From Hyphomicrobiales bacterium (GTDB taxonomy: Bacteria; Pseudomonadota; Alphaproteobacteria; Rhizobiales; JAKIUO01), in NCBI GenBank assembly GCA_027069645.1, contig JALXEI010000170.1:1-18243 (forward strand): 18,243 nucleotides of DNA, read 5' to 3'. Position 1 is the stretch's first letter. Every line of letters starts with the position of its first letter. Under the pieces are notes generated by a model. That model was not told where the DNA came from, did not search any database, and saw only the letters and a program-made list of their open reading frames with translations. The translations under genes were made by a program, and so were the position numbers. Of the stretch, positions 7,768 through 15,504 are shown in pieces.

Positions 7768-8469
7768 TCAACGCGAGGTTGGTTCACTATCCGGTTCAAC
7801 AACGCCGTTACGTTTCAGACCGGTGATATGCAGGATACGCCCGCCGGGACTTGTAAGACTGTTATACTTTCGGAACCGGAACTGCCAATTTCGTTCTGCA
7901 TCCGCCAGTTCGCGATCCACATCGTGCCCCTTGAAAAACAGGGCAACGGTATTTTCTCCGAAAAAAGGTAAACTCAACGCCAGTAATTTGTCGAGTGAAG
8001 CAAGCGCACTCGCGGTGACGATATGCACCGGGACAGGAACGGCTTCCTCATAAAGCTGCTCGATACGACGGTCGTGGATCTGTACCGGCAAATCCAGATG
8101 TCTGACAACATCAGACAGAAACGCACACTTTCGTGTGTTACTCTCTACGAGATGAAAGTGATACCCAAACGCTTCTCTCATCATGATGGCAGCAACCAGC
8201 CCGGGAAATCCGCCACCACTTCCGATATCGAGCCAGATTCCATCTTTTTTCGACGAATCACTTTCTTTTACTATATCGACTATTTGGGCGCTGTCACCAA
8301 TATGTCGATGCCAAACGTCATCCAGGGTCGAATGAGCCACCAGATTTACCGCTTTTTGCCATTTTAGCAACAGTTCTGCATAATGTTCGAGGTCCCTCAT
8401 CGTTTCACGTGAAACATTGAAGATGGTCCTGAACTCTTCCGGACCTCCGATTCGCCTGATCATGGACAT
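7768..8469 (-). CDS. rsmG: 16S rRNA (guanine527-N7)-methyltransferase RsmG
   Basis: RsmG (GidB) methylates G527 of 16S rRNA using S-adenosylmethionine; loss gives low-level streptomycin resistance in several bacteria. The product is 233 residues. The SAM-binding glycine loop DIGSGGGFPG is at 81-90, and KWQKAVNLVAHSTLDDVWHRHIGDS (about 37-60) is the family's N-terminal signature. AGGAG lies 8 bases before the ATG. The gap from mnmG is 37 bases and to parA about 45, so co-transcription is likely. The N-terminal NVSRET codons (residues 18-23) overlap a parS site at 8401-8416, a known arrangement for this gene. Confidence 0.97.
   Translation of the reverse strand: MSMIRRIGGPEEFRTIFNVSRETMRDLEHYAELLLKWQKAVNLVAHSTLDDVWHRHIGDSAQIVDIVKESDSSKKDGIWLDIGSGGGFPGLVAAIMMREAFGYHFHLVESNTRKCAFLSDVVRHLDLPVQIHDRRIEQLYEEAVPVPVHIVTASALASLDKLLALSLPFFGENTVALFFKGHDVDRELADAERNWQFRFRKYNSLTSPGGRILHITGLKRNGVVEPDSEPTSR
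8401..8416. other. parS site inside rsmG
   Basis: CGTTTCACGTGAAACA matches the consensus TGTTTCACGTGAAACA at 15 of 16 bases; only the first outer base differs. It encodes part of NVSRET in RsmG. It is the copy closest to parA/parB, and I take it as a functional ParB loading site. Confidence 0.92.
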
Positions 8470-8506
8470 GCCCCAGTCTCCTCTGGCCAGAGTTGATCTT
8501 CCCGGT

Positions 8507-10387
8507 TCAGGACTTTTCTGTCACCGGCTGTTTTTTGATATGAGCAATCAAAATCATCAGGGCTGCCGGTGTCATGCCATCGATCATCGAGGCCTGCCCC
8601 AGGGTCAGAGGCTGATTTTTTTGCAATTTCTGTCTTATCTCGTTGGAAAGACCACCAATGGCGGCGAAATCAAATCCCCGGGGAATCCTCAAAGCCTGTT
8701 CCCTGTTATAGTTGCGGATATCCCGTTCCTGTCGTTCCAGATAGACAGCATAGCGGGCATCGGTTTCAACCAGTTCCCTGACAGAAGGATCCGTTTCATT
8801 CATTTCCGGCCAGATCGCAGCCAGTTGATCCCATGAAATCCCCGGATAGGACAACAATTCAAAAGCCGATCGTTGTCGTCCATCCTGATTGATCTTCAAT
8901 CCCGCCTTGCGTGCCTCTCCCGGCGTCAGGGAGAGACGGCGGAGCATAAGGTCCGCTGCCTGGCGTTTTTCGGAACGGTCCAGAAACAGCTTTTCGCGCC
9001 TCTTGCTGACGCATCCCAGATCAATCCCGCGCGGCGTCAGGCGCTGATCAGCATTATCGGAACGCAATTTGAGACGATATTCCGCCCGTGACGTAAACAT
9101 GCGATAGGGTTCGGTAATACCGTTCCTGACAAGATCATCAACCATCACACCGAGATAGGCATCCGTGCGCGAAAGGATAAAATCGTTATTCTGCTGATCG
9201 CTCCCGCGACCTCCGGCTGACAGGGCTGCATTCAACCCGGCCAGCAATCCCTGACCGGCCGCTTCCTCATATCCTGTGGTGCCATTGATCTGACCGGCAC
9301 AGAACAGCCCGGCCAGCTTTTTGTTTTCCAGTGTGGGATAGAGTTCACGGGCATCAATATAGTCATATTCAATGGCGTAACCGGGCTGGCATATAACAGC
9401 CTTCTCCAGACCTTTGATGGAATGGACATATTCGATCTGTACTTCCTCGGGCAATGATGTGGATATACCGTTCGGATAGATGACATTATTGTCCAGACCT
9501 TCCGGCTCCAGAAAAATCTGATGCGAGGATCGGTCGGCAAAACGGACAACTTTATCCTCGATACTCGGACAATAACGCGGCCCCGTACTTTCGATCTGGC
9601 CGCTGTAAATCGGAGCGCGATCAAGGTTCTTGCGAATGATATCATGCGTCGTCTCATTGGTATGGGTAATATGACAACAGATCTGCGGATTTTCGATCCT
9701 TTCCGTCAGACTGGAGAAAGGCACGGGCGGATTGTCGCCAGGCTGTTCCTGCAAACCCTGCCAGTCTATGGAACGGGCATCTATGCGCGGCGGCGTGCCG
9801 GTTTTCAGACGTCCCATTGAAAACCCGAGATCGTAAAGACGACTCGCCAGTGCAACAGATGGCTTTTCTCCCATGCGTCCGGCGGGGATACGTTTTTCAC
9901 CAATGTGAACAAGCCCGTTGAGAAAGGTACCCGTTGTCAGAACAACGGCGCCCGATCCGATCCTTTCTCCGGTCGAAAGAACGACGCCGCAAACAGAACC
10001 GTTCCTTACAATCAGATCATCCACGCCGCCCTCGACGACTTCGAGATTGTCACATGCCTTTATGGCGTCCTGCATCGCTGATTTGTAGAGTTTGCGATCG
10101 GCCTGGGCTCTTGGCCCCTGTACGGCTGCCCCCTTGCTGCGATTGAGAACACGGAACTGAATACCGCCGGCATCGGCTACACGTCCCATCAGCCCGTCAA
10201 GCGCATCAATCTCGCGCACCAGATGGCCTTTGCCAAGACCGCCAATGGCCGGATTGCATGACATCTCGCCAATCGTATCAAACCGGTGCGTCACAAGGGC
10301 CGTGCGCGCGCCAAGTCGTGCCGCAGCCGCAGCCGCTTCGCATCCGGCATGGCCACCACCGATTACGATCACATCATAATTGTTCAT
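8507..10387 (-). CDS. mnmG: tRNA U34 carboxymethylaminomethyl synthesis protein MnmG (GidA)
   Basis: MnmG is the FAD- and NADH-binding partner of MnmE; together they install the cmnm5 group on wobble uridine 34 of certain tRNAs, using methylene-tetrahydrofolate. At 626 residues it is the usual length. The FAD dinucleotide fold is at the N-terminus (IGGGHAG, about 9-15), followed by MSCNPAIGGLGKGHL (42-56, conserved cysteine 44). LTTGTFLNGLVHIGEKRIP, GLDNNVIYPNGISTSLPEE and MFTSRAEYRLKLRSDNAD are further marks. The C-terminal helical domain ends at TPAALMILIAHIKK. It lies in the minus-strand run between mnmE and rsmG; the 93-base gap towards mnmE carries a perfect parS. The ribosome site is weak (GGATAA). 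Confidence 0.98.
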   Translation of the reverse strand: MNNYDVIVIGGGHAGCEAAAAAARLGARTALVTHRFDTIGEMSCNPAIGGLGKGHLVREIDALDGLMGRVADAGGIQFRVLNRSKGAAVQGPRAQADRKLYKSAMQDAIKACDNLEVVEGGVDDLIVRNGSVCGVVLSTGERIGSGAVVLTTGTFLNGLVHIGEKRIPAGRMGEKPSVALASRLYDLGFSMGRLKTGTPPRIDARSIDWQGLQEQPGDNPPVPFSSLTERIENPQICCHITHTNETTHDIIRKNLDRAPIYSGQIESTGPRYCPSIEDKVVRFADRSSHQIFLEPEGLDNNVIYPNGISTSLPEEVQIEYVHSIKGLEKAVICQPGYAIEYDYIDARELYPTLENKKLAGLFCAGQINGTTGYEEAAGQGLLAGLNAALSAGGRGSDQQNNDFILSRTDAYLGVMVDDLVRNGITEPYRMFTSRAEYRLKLRSDNADQRLTPRGIDLGCVSKRREKLFLDRSEKRQAADLMLRRLSLTPGEARKAGLKINQDGRQRSAFELLSYPGISWDQLAAIWPEMNETDPSVRELVETDARYAVYLERQERDIRNYNREQALRIPRGFDFAAIGGLSNEIRQKLQKNQPLTLGQASMIDGMTPAALMILIAHIKKQPVTEKS

Positions 10388-10423
10388 TTATCCGGCCTGC
10401 ATTTCACTTCGGTTATCGGAAAC

Positions 10424-10439
10424 TGTTTCACGTGAAACA
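10424..10439. other. parS site between mnmG and mnmE
   Basis: A perfect copy of TGTTTCACGTGAAACA. The dyad symmetry extends to 22 bases (10421-10442). It is intergenic, 37 bases upstream of the mnmG start. Confidence 0.96.
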
Positions 10440-10480
10440 GTTGTCCCTGGCGTTTCGCATACCACCTCAATCAATATCTG

Positions 10481-11839
10481 TCATTTGCCGATACAGAATT
10501 CGGCAAATATTTGTCCGAGCAGTTCCTCAACATCAATGCGCCCGGTAAGGCGACCAAGTGCGGCGGACGCCAGACGCAAATCCTCGGAACGCAATTCGAT
10601 CTCCGATAGCGAGCCGTTCAGAAAATGTTCAAGCGCAGATTTTACGGCCAGCACCTCCTGGCGATGACGTTCCCTTGTGATGACCGGTTCATCCCGAAAC
10701 AGAGCATCGCCCTTTAAAAAGGTCTCCAGTTCTGCAACAAGCTCTTCAATTCCCTCACCGGTCAGCGTGGAAAGCACCAGATCGAACCCATCCGGACATT
10801 TTTTCACCTTTTCAGGGCATAAATCCGCTTTGGACAATATCCTCCAGACAGGAATGTCGTTTTTTTGCTCCTGAAATTCAACCAGGATATTCCGGTCCTC
10901 GCGCCGGTTTTCCGGATCCTGCAAATACAGCACCAGATCGGCCTTATCAAGATGCTGCATTGTACGCCTGATTCCCTCGCGCTCGACAACCCCCGAAGTT
11001 TTGCGAATGCCAGCCGTATCGGTCACAAGAACCGGAAAGCCTGCAAGAGTAAGATGGACCTCGATAATATCCGTTGTGGTTCCCGGAACTTCGGTCACAA
11101 TAGCTGCATCACGTCTGGCAAGCGTGTTCAGCAAACTGGACTTGCCAACATTGGGCGCACCGGCGATCACCAGCCGAAAACCGTCTCGCATCTGCTCGCC
11201 ACGTTGTCCGGATATGCGCAAATGATCAGAAACAGACTGATGCAGCTGTTCAACAATTCTCATTGCCTGTTCGGCAAGGTCATCCCCGATATCGCTTTCA
11301 TCTGAAAAATCGATACCGGCTTCCAGAAGAGCGCTGGCCGATAAAACCTGATGCCGCCAGTCTTCATATATTTTGCCCAGATGCCCTTCACTTTGTCGAA
11401 GTGCCTGGCGCCGTTGTCCCTCGGTCTGCGCATTTACAAGGTCCGCAAGACCTTCAACGGCTGTGAGGTCCATTTTGCCGTTCTCAAAAGCGCGGCGTGC
11501 ATATTCGCCGGGTTCCGCCAGTCTGAAATCCTCGAAACCACCAAGCAGGGATAACAACCGTTCGACGACAGCCTGACTGCCATGCGCGTGAATTTCGACA
11601 ATGTCCTCACCAGTGAAACTGTGTGGTGCCGGAAACCACAACATCAGAACCCGATCTATAGGCTCTTGATTGGTCGGATCCCGCAGCAGACACAAAACCG
11701 CCTTGCGCGGTTCAAGGGGACGGGAAGCGAGATTTGATATTACATCGCCAGCCCGCGGACCACTGACGCGCAAGACACTGACACCGGCGCGGCCAGGCGC
11801 ACTGGAAAGGGCAAAGATTGTGTCATTCATCGGGGACAT
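10481..11839 (-). CDS. mnmE: tRNA modification GTPase MnmE (TrmE)
   Basis: MnmE is a potassium-activated, dimerisation-dependent GTPase that works with MnmG on tRNA wobble uridine. The 452-residue product has the N-terminal folate-binding domain (FALSSAPGRAGVSVLRVSG, 9-27; FTGEDIVEIHAHGS about 75-88), the helical domain, and the inserted G domain. The P-loop GAPNVGKS is at 227-234, the switch I region PGTTTD at 252-257, DTAG at 274-277, and an SKAD specificity motif follows. The conserved C-terminal CIGK places the catalytic cysteine at 449. The start is ATG 11839; ATG 11830 in the same frame is possible. A parS site lies in the 157-base gap to rho. Confidence 0.98.
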   Translation of the reverse strand: MSPMNDTIFALSSAPGRAGVSVLRVSGPRAGDVISNLASRPLEPRKAVLCLLRDPTNQEPIDRVLMLWFPAPHSFTGEDIVEIHAHGSQAVVERLLSLLGGFEDFRLAEPGEYARRAFENGKMDLTAVEGLADLVNAQTEGQRRQALRQSEGHLGKIYEDWRHQVLSASALLEAGIDFSDESDIGDDLAEQAMRIVEQLHQSVSDHLRISGQRGEQMRDGFRLVIAGAPNVGKSSLLNTLARRDAAIVTEVPGTTTDIIEVHLTLAGFPVLVTDTAGIRKTSGVVEREGIRRTMQHLDKADLVLYLQDPENRREDRNILVEFQEQKNDIPVWRILSKADLCPEKVKKCPDGFDLVLSTLTGEGIEELVAELETFLKGDALFRDEPVITRERHRQEVLAVKSALEHFLNGSLSEIELRSEDLRLASAALGRLTGRIDVEELLGQIFAEFCIGK

Positions 11840-11932
11840 TTAGCAATTCCGGACCGGGATTTCGGCAATCAATTCCATAAGGATAATATATTCCACCGAA
11901 AACAGATAAGAGGAACAAGGCCTCCGTCCCTG

Positions 11933-11948
11933 TGTTTCACGTGAAACA
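11933..11948. other. parS site between mnmE and rho
   Basis: A perfect copy of TGTTTCACGTGAAACA, in the 157-base gap between the rho stop codon and the mnmE start. The remainder of this gap shows no convincing promoter or terminator. Confidence 0.96.
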
Positions 11949-11996
11949 GGCGCGAAAACATCCCTGTTATCGCCCGCCAGGGCCCGCCAAACCCCG

Positions 11997-13265
11997 TCAG
12001 GTGTTCATACTGTCGAAAAAGTCTTTGTTGGTGGGCATCTGCTTAAGCTTGTCGATCATGAACTCGATGGCATCAATGGAATTCATCGGATTGAGAATGC
12101 GGCGCAGAATAAACATCTTCTTGAGTTGTTCGGGTTCCACCAGCAGATCTTCCTTCCGGGTCCCGGATTTGGCAATATCGATTGCCGGATAGACGCGTTT
12201 GTCCGAAGCCTTGCGATCGAGGATGATTTCGGAATTGCCCGTTCCCTTGAATTCCTCGAAGATGACTTCATCCATGCGCGAACCGGTATCGATCAGTGCG
12301 GTCGCAATAATGGTCAGGGAACCACCTTCCTCGATATTGCGTGCGGCCCCGAAAAAGCGTTTCGGGCGTTGCAGGGCATTGGCGTCAACACCCCCCGTCA
12401 ATACCTTGCCTGATGATGGCACCACCGTATTATAGGCACGACCAAGCCGGGTAATACTGTCGAGCAAAATCACCACATCACGCTTGTGCTCAACAAGACG
12501 TTTGGCTTTCTCGATGACCATTTCCGCAACCTGTACATGGCGGCTGGCCGGTTCATCAAATGTCGAGGAGACAACTTCCCCCTGAACGGAACGCTGCATG
12601 TCTGTTACTTCTTCCGGACGCTCATCAATCAGCAGAACGATGACAAAACATTCGGGATGATTGGCGGTAATGGAATGGGCTATATTTTGCAGCAGCATTG
12701 TTTTACCGGTACGGGGCGGCGCAACAATCAACCCGCGCTGACCTTTTCCGAGCGGGGCGACGATATCAATGATACGGGGCGACATGTCTTTTTTGTCTGT
12801 CCCAACAACTTCCATCTTCAACGGCTCTGTCGGATAAAGAGGAGTCAGATTGTCGAAATGTACCTTGTGACGGGTTTTTTCCGGCTCCTCAAAATTGATT
12901 GTCCCCACTTTTAAAAGTGCGAAATAGCGTTCGCCATCCTTGGGCGAGCGAATCTGACCGGTGACCGTATCGCCGGTTCGCAGGGAAAAGCGCCGGATCT
13001 GACTCGGGCTGACATATATATCATCCGGGCCGGAAAGATAGTTGGCTTCGGGCGAGCGCAAAAAGGCGAAGCCGTCGGAAAGAACCTCGACAACACCTTC
13101 ACCCACAATGGTGATATCCTTTTCGGCCAGCTTTTTCAAAATGGCAAACATCAGTTCCTGCTTGCGCATCGTGGAAGCATTCTCCACTTCCTGCTCTTCG
13201 GCAAAGGCCAGCAGCTCGACGGGATTTTTGGCTTTGAGATCCTGGAGCTTCATTTCTTCGGACAT
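11997..13265 (-). CDS. rho: Transcription termination factor Rho
   Basis: Rho is a hexameric RNA-dependent ATPase/helicase that ends transcription at C-rich unstructured RNA. The product is 422 residues, standard length without insertions. The N-terminal helical domain (LKAKNPVELLAFAEEQ) leads to the cold-shock-type RNA-binding fold (GEGVVEVLSDGFAFLRSPEANYL is split over 55-77; DDIYVSPSQIRRFSLRTGD follows). The ATPase core has a P-loop APPRTGKT at 182-189, Walker B VVILLDS at 264-270, and the RNA-contacting Q loop LTGGVDANALQ at 289-299. It starts at ATG 13265; ATG 13253 is an in-frame alternative. A 227-base leader separates it from hemJ. Confidence 0.98.
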   Translation of the reverse strand: MSEEMKLQDLKAKNPVELLAFAEEQEVENASTMRKQELMFAILKKLAEKDITIVGEGVVEVLSDGFAFLRSPEANYLSGPDDIYVSPSQIRRFSLRTGDTVTGQIRSPKDGERYFALLKVGTINFEEPEKTRHKVHFDNLTPLYPTEPLKMEVVGTDKKDMSPRIIDIVAPLGKGQRGLIVAPPRTGKTMLLQNIAHSITANHPECFVIVLLIDERPEEVTDMQRSVQGEVVSSTFDEPASRHVQVAEMVIEKAKRLVEHKRDVVILLDSITRLGRAYNTVVPSSGKVLTGGVDANALQRPKRFFGAARNIEEGGSLTIIATALIDTGSRMDEVIFEEFKGTGNSEIILDRKASDKRVYPAIDIAKSGTRKEDLLVEPEQLKKMFILRRILNPMNSIDAIEFMIDKLKQMPTNKDFFDSMNT

Positions 13266-13492
13266 TTAATCGGGTCCTGCTATGGTATATTCAAAGGATT
13301 TACGACATCACCGGACGATGATGCATTTGGGAAAAGACAGATCGGGTTACTGCTGTAACACCTTTTTCCTGACGCCAACATGACAGTCGCGAAAGAACCG
13401 AATTCAGGTAATGAATCGATTGTGTGTTTGTCGCTCTATAGCAGAGAAGAGAAAAAGTCAAAGCCTGTGATCTGTTTTTTTGATCAATAGTG
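13266..13492 (-). promoter_or_regulatory. rho leader and candidate promoter
   Basis: This 227-base non-coding stretch lies between the hemJ stop and the rho start. On the minus strand TTTGAC (13457-13462) and TATAGA (13435-13440) are 16 bases apart, a plausible housekeeping-type promoter that would give a leader of about 165 bases. Two small hairpins can form in that leader: GTTAC/GTAAC (13346-13359) and CATCA/TGATG (13306-13323). Long rho leaders are used for autoregulation by Rho itself in other bacteria; here that is inference only. No small gene is evident. Confidence 0.45.
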
Positions 13493-13921
13493 TCAAAATG
13501 GTTTCACAATAACCATAATGACGATGACAATCATCAATACAGTCGGCACTTCGTTGACGACACGAAAGAATTTTTCGGATTTTTCGTTTCGATCAGCTTC
13601 AAAATCCTTTCGCCATTTCCCCAGCATCATATGAAAGCCGGTCATCAAAACAACCAGGAGAAGTTTCACGTGAAACCAGGGCTGTGAAAAGGCATCGATT
13701 TGTACCGCAACAATCAGCCCAAACAGCCAGCTGGCGATCATGGCCGGATTCATGATCATTTTCAGGAGCTTTCGCTCCATGACCTTGAAGGTTTCGCCGG
13801 TATCCGAACCCGCCTGCTGCATGGTATGATAGACAAACAGCCGCGGGAGATAGACGAGCCCGGCCATCCAGGAAATAATGGATATGACATGCAAGGCTTT
13901 TAACCACAAATATGCGTCCAT
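13493..13921 (-). CDS. hemJ: Protoporphyrinogen IX oxidase HemJ
   Basis: HemJ (UPF0093) is the membrane protein that oxidises protoporphyrinogen IX to protoporphyrin IX, the step before iron insertion into heme. The 142-residue product has about four membrane segments (about 8-32, 58-76, 83-103, 122-140). The conserved histidine 11 lies in LKALHVISIISWMAGLVYLP, and MNPAMIASWLFG and PWFHVKLLLV (81-90) are typical. It lies 26 bases downstream of the hemE stop, consistent with a hemE-hemJ transcript. hemH, which often lies between them, is absent here. The FHVK codons (83-86) create a parS-like palindrome. Confidence 0.95.
   Translation of the reverse strand: MDAYLWLKALHVISIISWMAGLVYLPRLFVYHTMQQAGSDTGETFKVMERKLLKMIMNPAMIASWLFGLIVAVQIDAFSQPWFHVKLLLVVLMTGFHMMLGKWRKDFEADRNEKSEKFFRVVNEVPTVLMIVIVIMVIVKPF
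13662..13677. other. parS-like site inside hemJ
   Basis: AGTTTCACGTGAAACC matches the parS consensus at 14 of 16 bases; the 14-base core GTTTCACGTGAAAC is a perfect palindrome and only both outer bases differ. It is the copy nearest to the putative origin. Because the core is partly dictated by the HemJ residues FHVK, its function as a ParB site is less sure than for the other three. Confidence 0.7.
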
Positions 13922-13947
13922 ATCACAACTTTCCTGTCGGGACAGAA

Positions 13948-15036
13948 CTATCCTGCCGCCGCGCGTATATATTCCACCAGTTGCGCCACATGCTCGGGTG
14001 GCGTTTCCTTGATGATCCCGTGACCGAGATTGAATATATGCCGCCCGCCGGACAAAGTTTCAATGATTCTTTTTACACGCTGTTCAAGCTGTGGACCACC
14101 GTTGAGCAACAGGATCGGATCAAGGTTCCCCTGAACGACTGTCAGGGGTTGCAACTCGTCCCGCATCCATTCGAGTGGCAGCGAAGTATCGCAGCCAACG
14201 GCATTGACGCCGGTTTTTTCGACATAACGCCGGTAAAGCGGCCCGACAGCGCGAGGAAACCCGATGATCGGCACCTGTGGATGATATTGTCGCAAACCGT
14301 TACATATGCGGACCATTGGCTCCAGACACCATTGATCAAATTCATCATCTGACAGGACACTTGCCCAGCTGTCAAAAACCTGAACAACCTCGGCGCCGGC
14401 ATCAATCTGGCCGCGCAAATAGTCAATACTTGTATCGACCAGCATATCGATGAGCTTCTGAAAACTGTCACGGTCCCTGTAGGCCATCATGCGGGCCGGG
14501 GCCTGATCCGGTGTACCACGACCGGCAACCATATAGGTTGCAACGGTAAAGGGAGCGCCGCAGAAGCCGATCAGTGTGGTTTCATCCGGAAGTTCGGATT
14601 TTATGCGATCCACAGTCTCGTAAACATGAGAGAATATTTTATCGGTGTTTGAAGGATCAAGTCGTGCAAGATCGGCAGCATTTGCAAGGGGATCAAGCCG
14701 TGGACCTTCGCCTGTCTCGAATCTGACAGATTGCCCGAGGGCATCAGGAACAACGAGTATGTCTGAAAACAGAATCGCTGCATCAAAGCCATACCGGCGT
14801 ATCGGTTGTATCGTAACCTCTGCCGCGAGTTCGGGATTGTAGCAAAGATTGAGGAATCCACCGGCCTGTTTGCGGACTTCGCGATATTCGGGAAGATAAC
14901 GACCGGCCTGACGCATCATCCATACAGGAGGAGACGAAGGCAGGGGATCGGTTTCCTTTTGCGTGAGAAGCGAGAGAAACGGTTTGTGATGCTGGTTCGG
15001 CTGTTCGGCCGATTTTTCGGTTTGTTCCCCGGTCAT
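13948..15036 (-). CDS. hemE: Uroporphyrinogen decarboxylase
   Basis: HemE removes four carboxyl groups from uroporphyrinogen III to give coproporphyrinogen III in the cytoplasm. The product is 362 residues, slightly longer than usual because of a polar ~20-residue N-terminal extension (MTGEQTEKSAEQPNQHH). The family signature MRQAGRYLPEYR is at 41-52. The catalytic aspartate is in LFSDILVVPDALG (Asp92), and IGFCGAPFTVATYMV, VVQVFDSWA and NLGHGI are further marks. AGGACGAC precedes ATG 15036. It is the first gene of the minus-strand run and reads away from the putative origin, exactly as hemE does in Caulobacter. Confidence 0.97.
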   Translation of the reverse strand: MTGEQTEKSAEQPNQHHKPFLSLLTQKETDPLPSSPPVWMMRQAGRYLPEYREVRKQAGGFLNLCYNPELAAEVTIQPIRRYGFDAAILFSDILVVPDALGQSVRFETGEGPRLDPLANAADLARLDPSNTDKIFSHVYETVDRIKSELPDETTLIGFCGAPFTVATYMVAGRGTPDQAPARMMAYRDRDSFQKLIDMLVDTSIDYLRGQIDAGAEVVQVFDSWASVLSDDEFDQWCLEPMVRICNGLRQYHPQVPIIGFPRAVGPLYRRYVEKTGVNAVGCDTSLPLEWMRDELQPLTVVQGNLDPILLLNGGPQLEQRVKRIIETLSGGRHIFNLGHGIIKETPPEHVAQLVEYIRAAAG

Positions 15037-15037
15037 A

Positions 15038-15307
15038 GAGTCGTCCTAATATTATATTCTGTATTGAATTGTTTTTCCTGTTTAGCCGTGAATAGCGTGA
15101 ATTCAGGGCAAGCTCCAGCTTTTCAACAGATTCTCCAAAATTTGCATTTGATGTGGATGTCTGAATCCGGATATTCAATTGACTGAATTTTCGAATATCG
15201 CGAATCTGTCCGGCGATCCCCGCAGACCGGCCTTTCTGCCTTTTTTAAACCTGTTGATCATTTGTTGTTAACCCTCTAACCCTGTAAAGAGAATCTGTGG
15301 AAGAGTC
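15038..15307. promoter_or_regulatory. Cluster of six GANTC (CcrM methylation) sites
   Basis: GANTC occurs at 15038-15042, 15129-15133, 15163-15167, 15202-15206, 15291-15295 and 15303-15307. About one would be expected by chance in 270 bases. GANTC is the target of the alphaproteobacterial cell-cycle DNA methylase CcrM, whose sites at Caulobacter promoters and origin report replication passage. Two sites share the longer word GAATCTGT. Confidence 0.7.
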
Positions 15308-15402
15308 TTTTATTTTTTTAGTCGGGGAAATTCGCAGAAATTTGTCGTTTTTGTGGAGGGAAATCGGGAGAAGGTGAGAAGACTTTTTCCGCCTCATGAC
15401 AG

Positions 15403-15441
15403 CGGGGATAAGTGGTGCTGTTTATCCCGCAGTTATCAACA
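15403..15441. other. DnaA-box-like cluster with dyad symmetry
   Basis: GGGATAA (15405-15411) and TTATCCC (15422-15428) form a perfect 7-bp inverted repeat. It is followed at 15433-15441 by TTATCAACA, the best DnaA-box match in the gap (8 of 9). Three box-like words in 39 bases make this the most likely DnaA-binding core, though the first two carry C or G in the variable end positions. Confidence 0.55.
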
Positions 15442-15504
15442 GGGTTCAGGTCAATCCTGACGGGCTTTCGGTCAGCAGATGGACAGTAAAGGGGCAGATC
15501 AAAA

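Larger units (their letters stand above)
15037..15504. other. Candidate chromosomal replication origin (oriC)
   Basis: A 468-base gene-free region separates two genes that point away from each other, hemE and maf. In Caulobacter the origin lies immediately upstream of hemE, so position is the main argument. Seen in the sequence: DnaA-box-like 9-mers (compared with TTATCCACA) at 15120-15128 (7/9), 15152-15160 (minus, 7/9), 15296-15304 (minus, 7/9), 15403-15411 (minus, 7/9) and 15433-15441 (8/9); a TTAACC-type sequence at 15248-15253; T-rich stretches at 15236-15247 and 15306-15320 that could unwind; and six GANTC sites. No box is perfect, and DnaA boxes in alphaproteobacteria are often degenerate. 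The hemE and maf promoters must also lie here. Confidence 0.72.

Noticed and set aside
15051..15056. A perfect TATAAT on the minus strand as the hemE -10 box
   Set aside because: It ends only 14 bases before the hemE ATG, so the transcript would start inside or after the AGGACGAC ribosome site, and no -35 element lies 17 bases upstream. It more likely contributes to the A/T-rich edge of the origin region.
15248..15264. A full CtrA-binding site (TTAA-N7-TTAA) in the origin region
   Set aside because: Only one half-site (TTAACC) is present; the second half reads TAACCC at the wrong spacing. CtrA control cannot be claimed from this.
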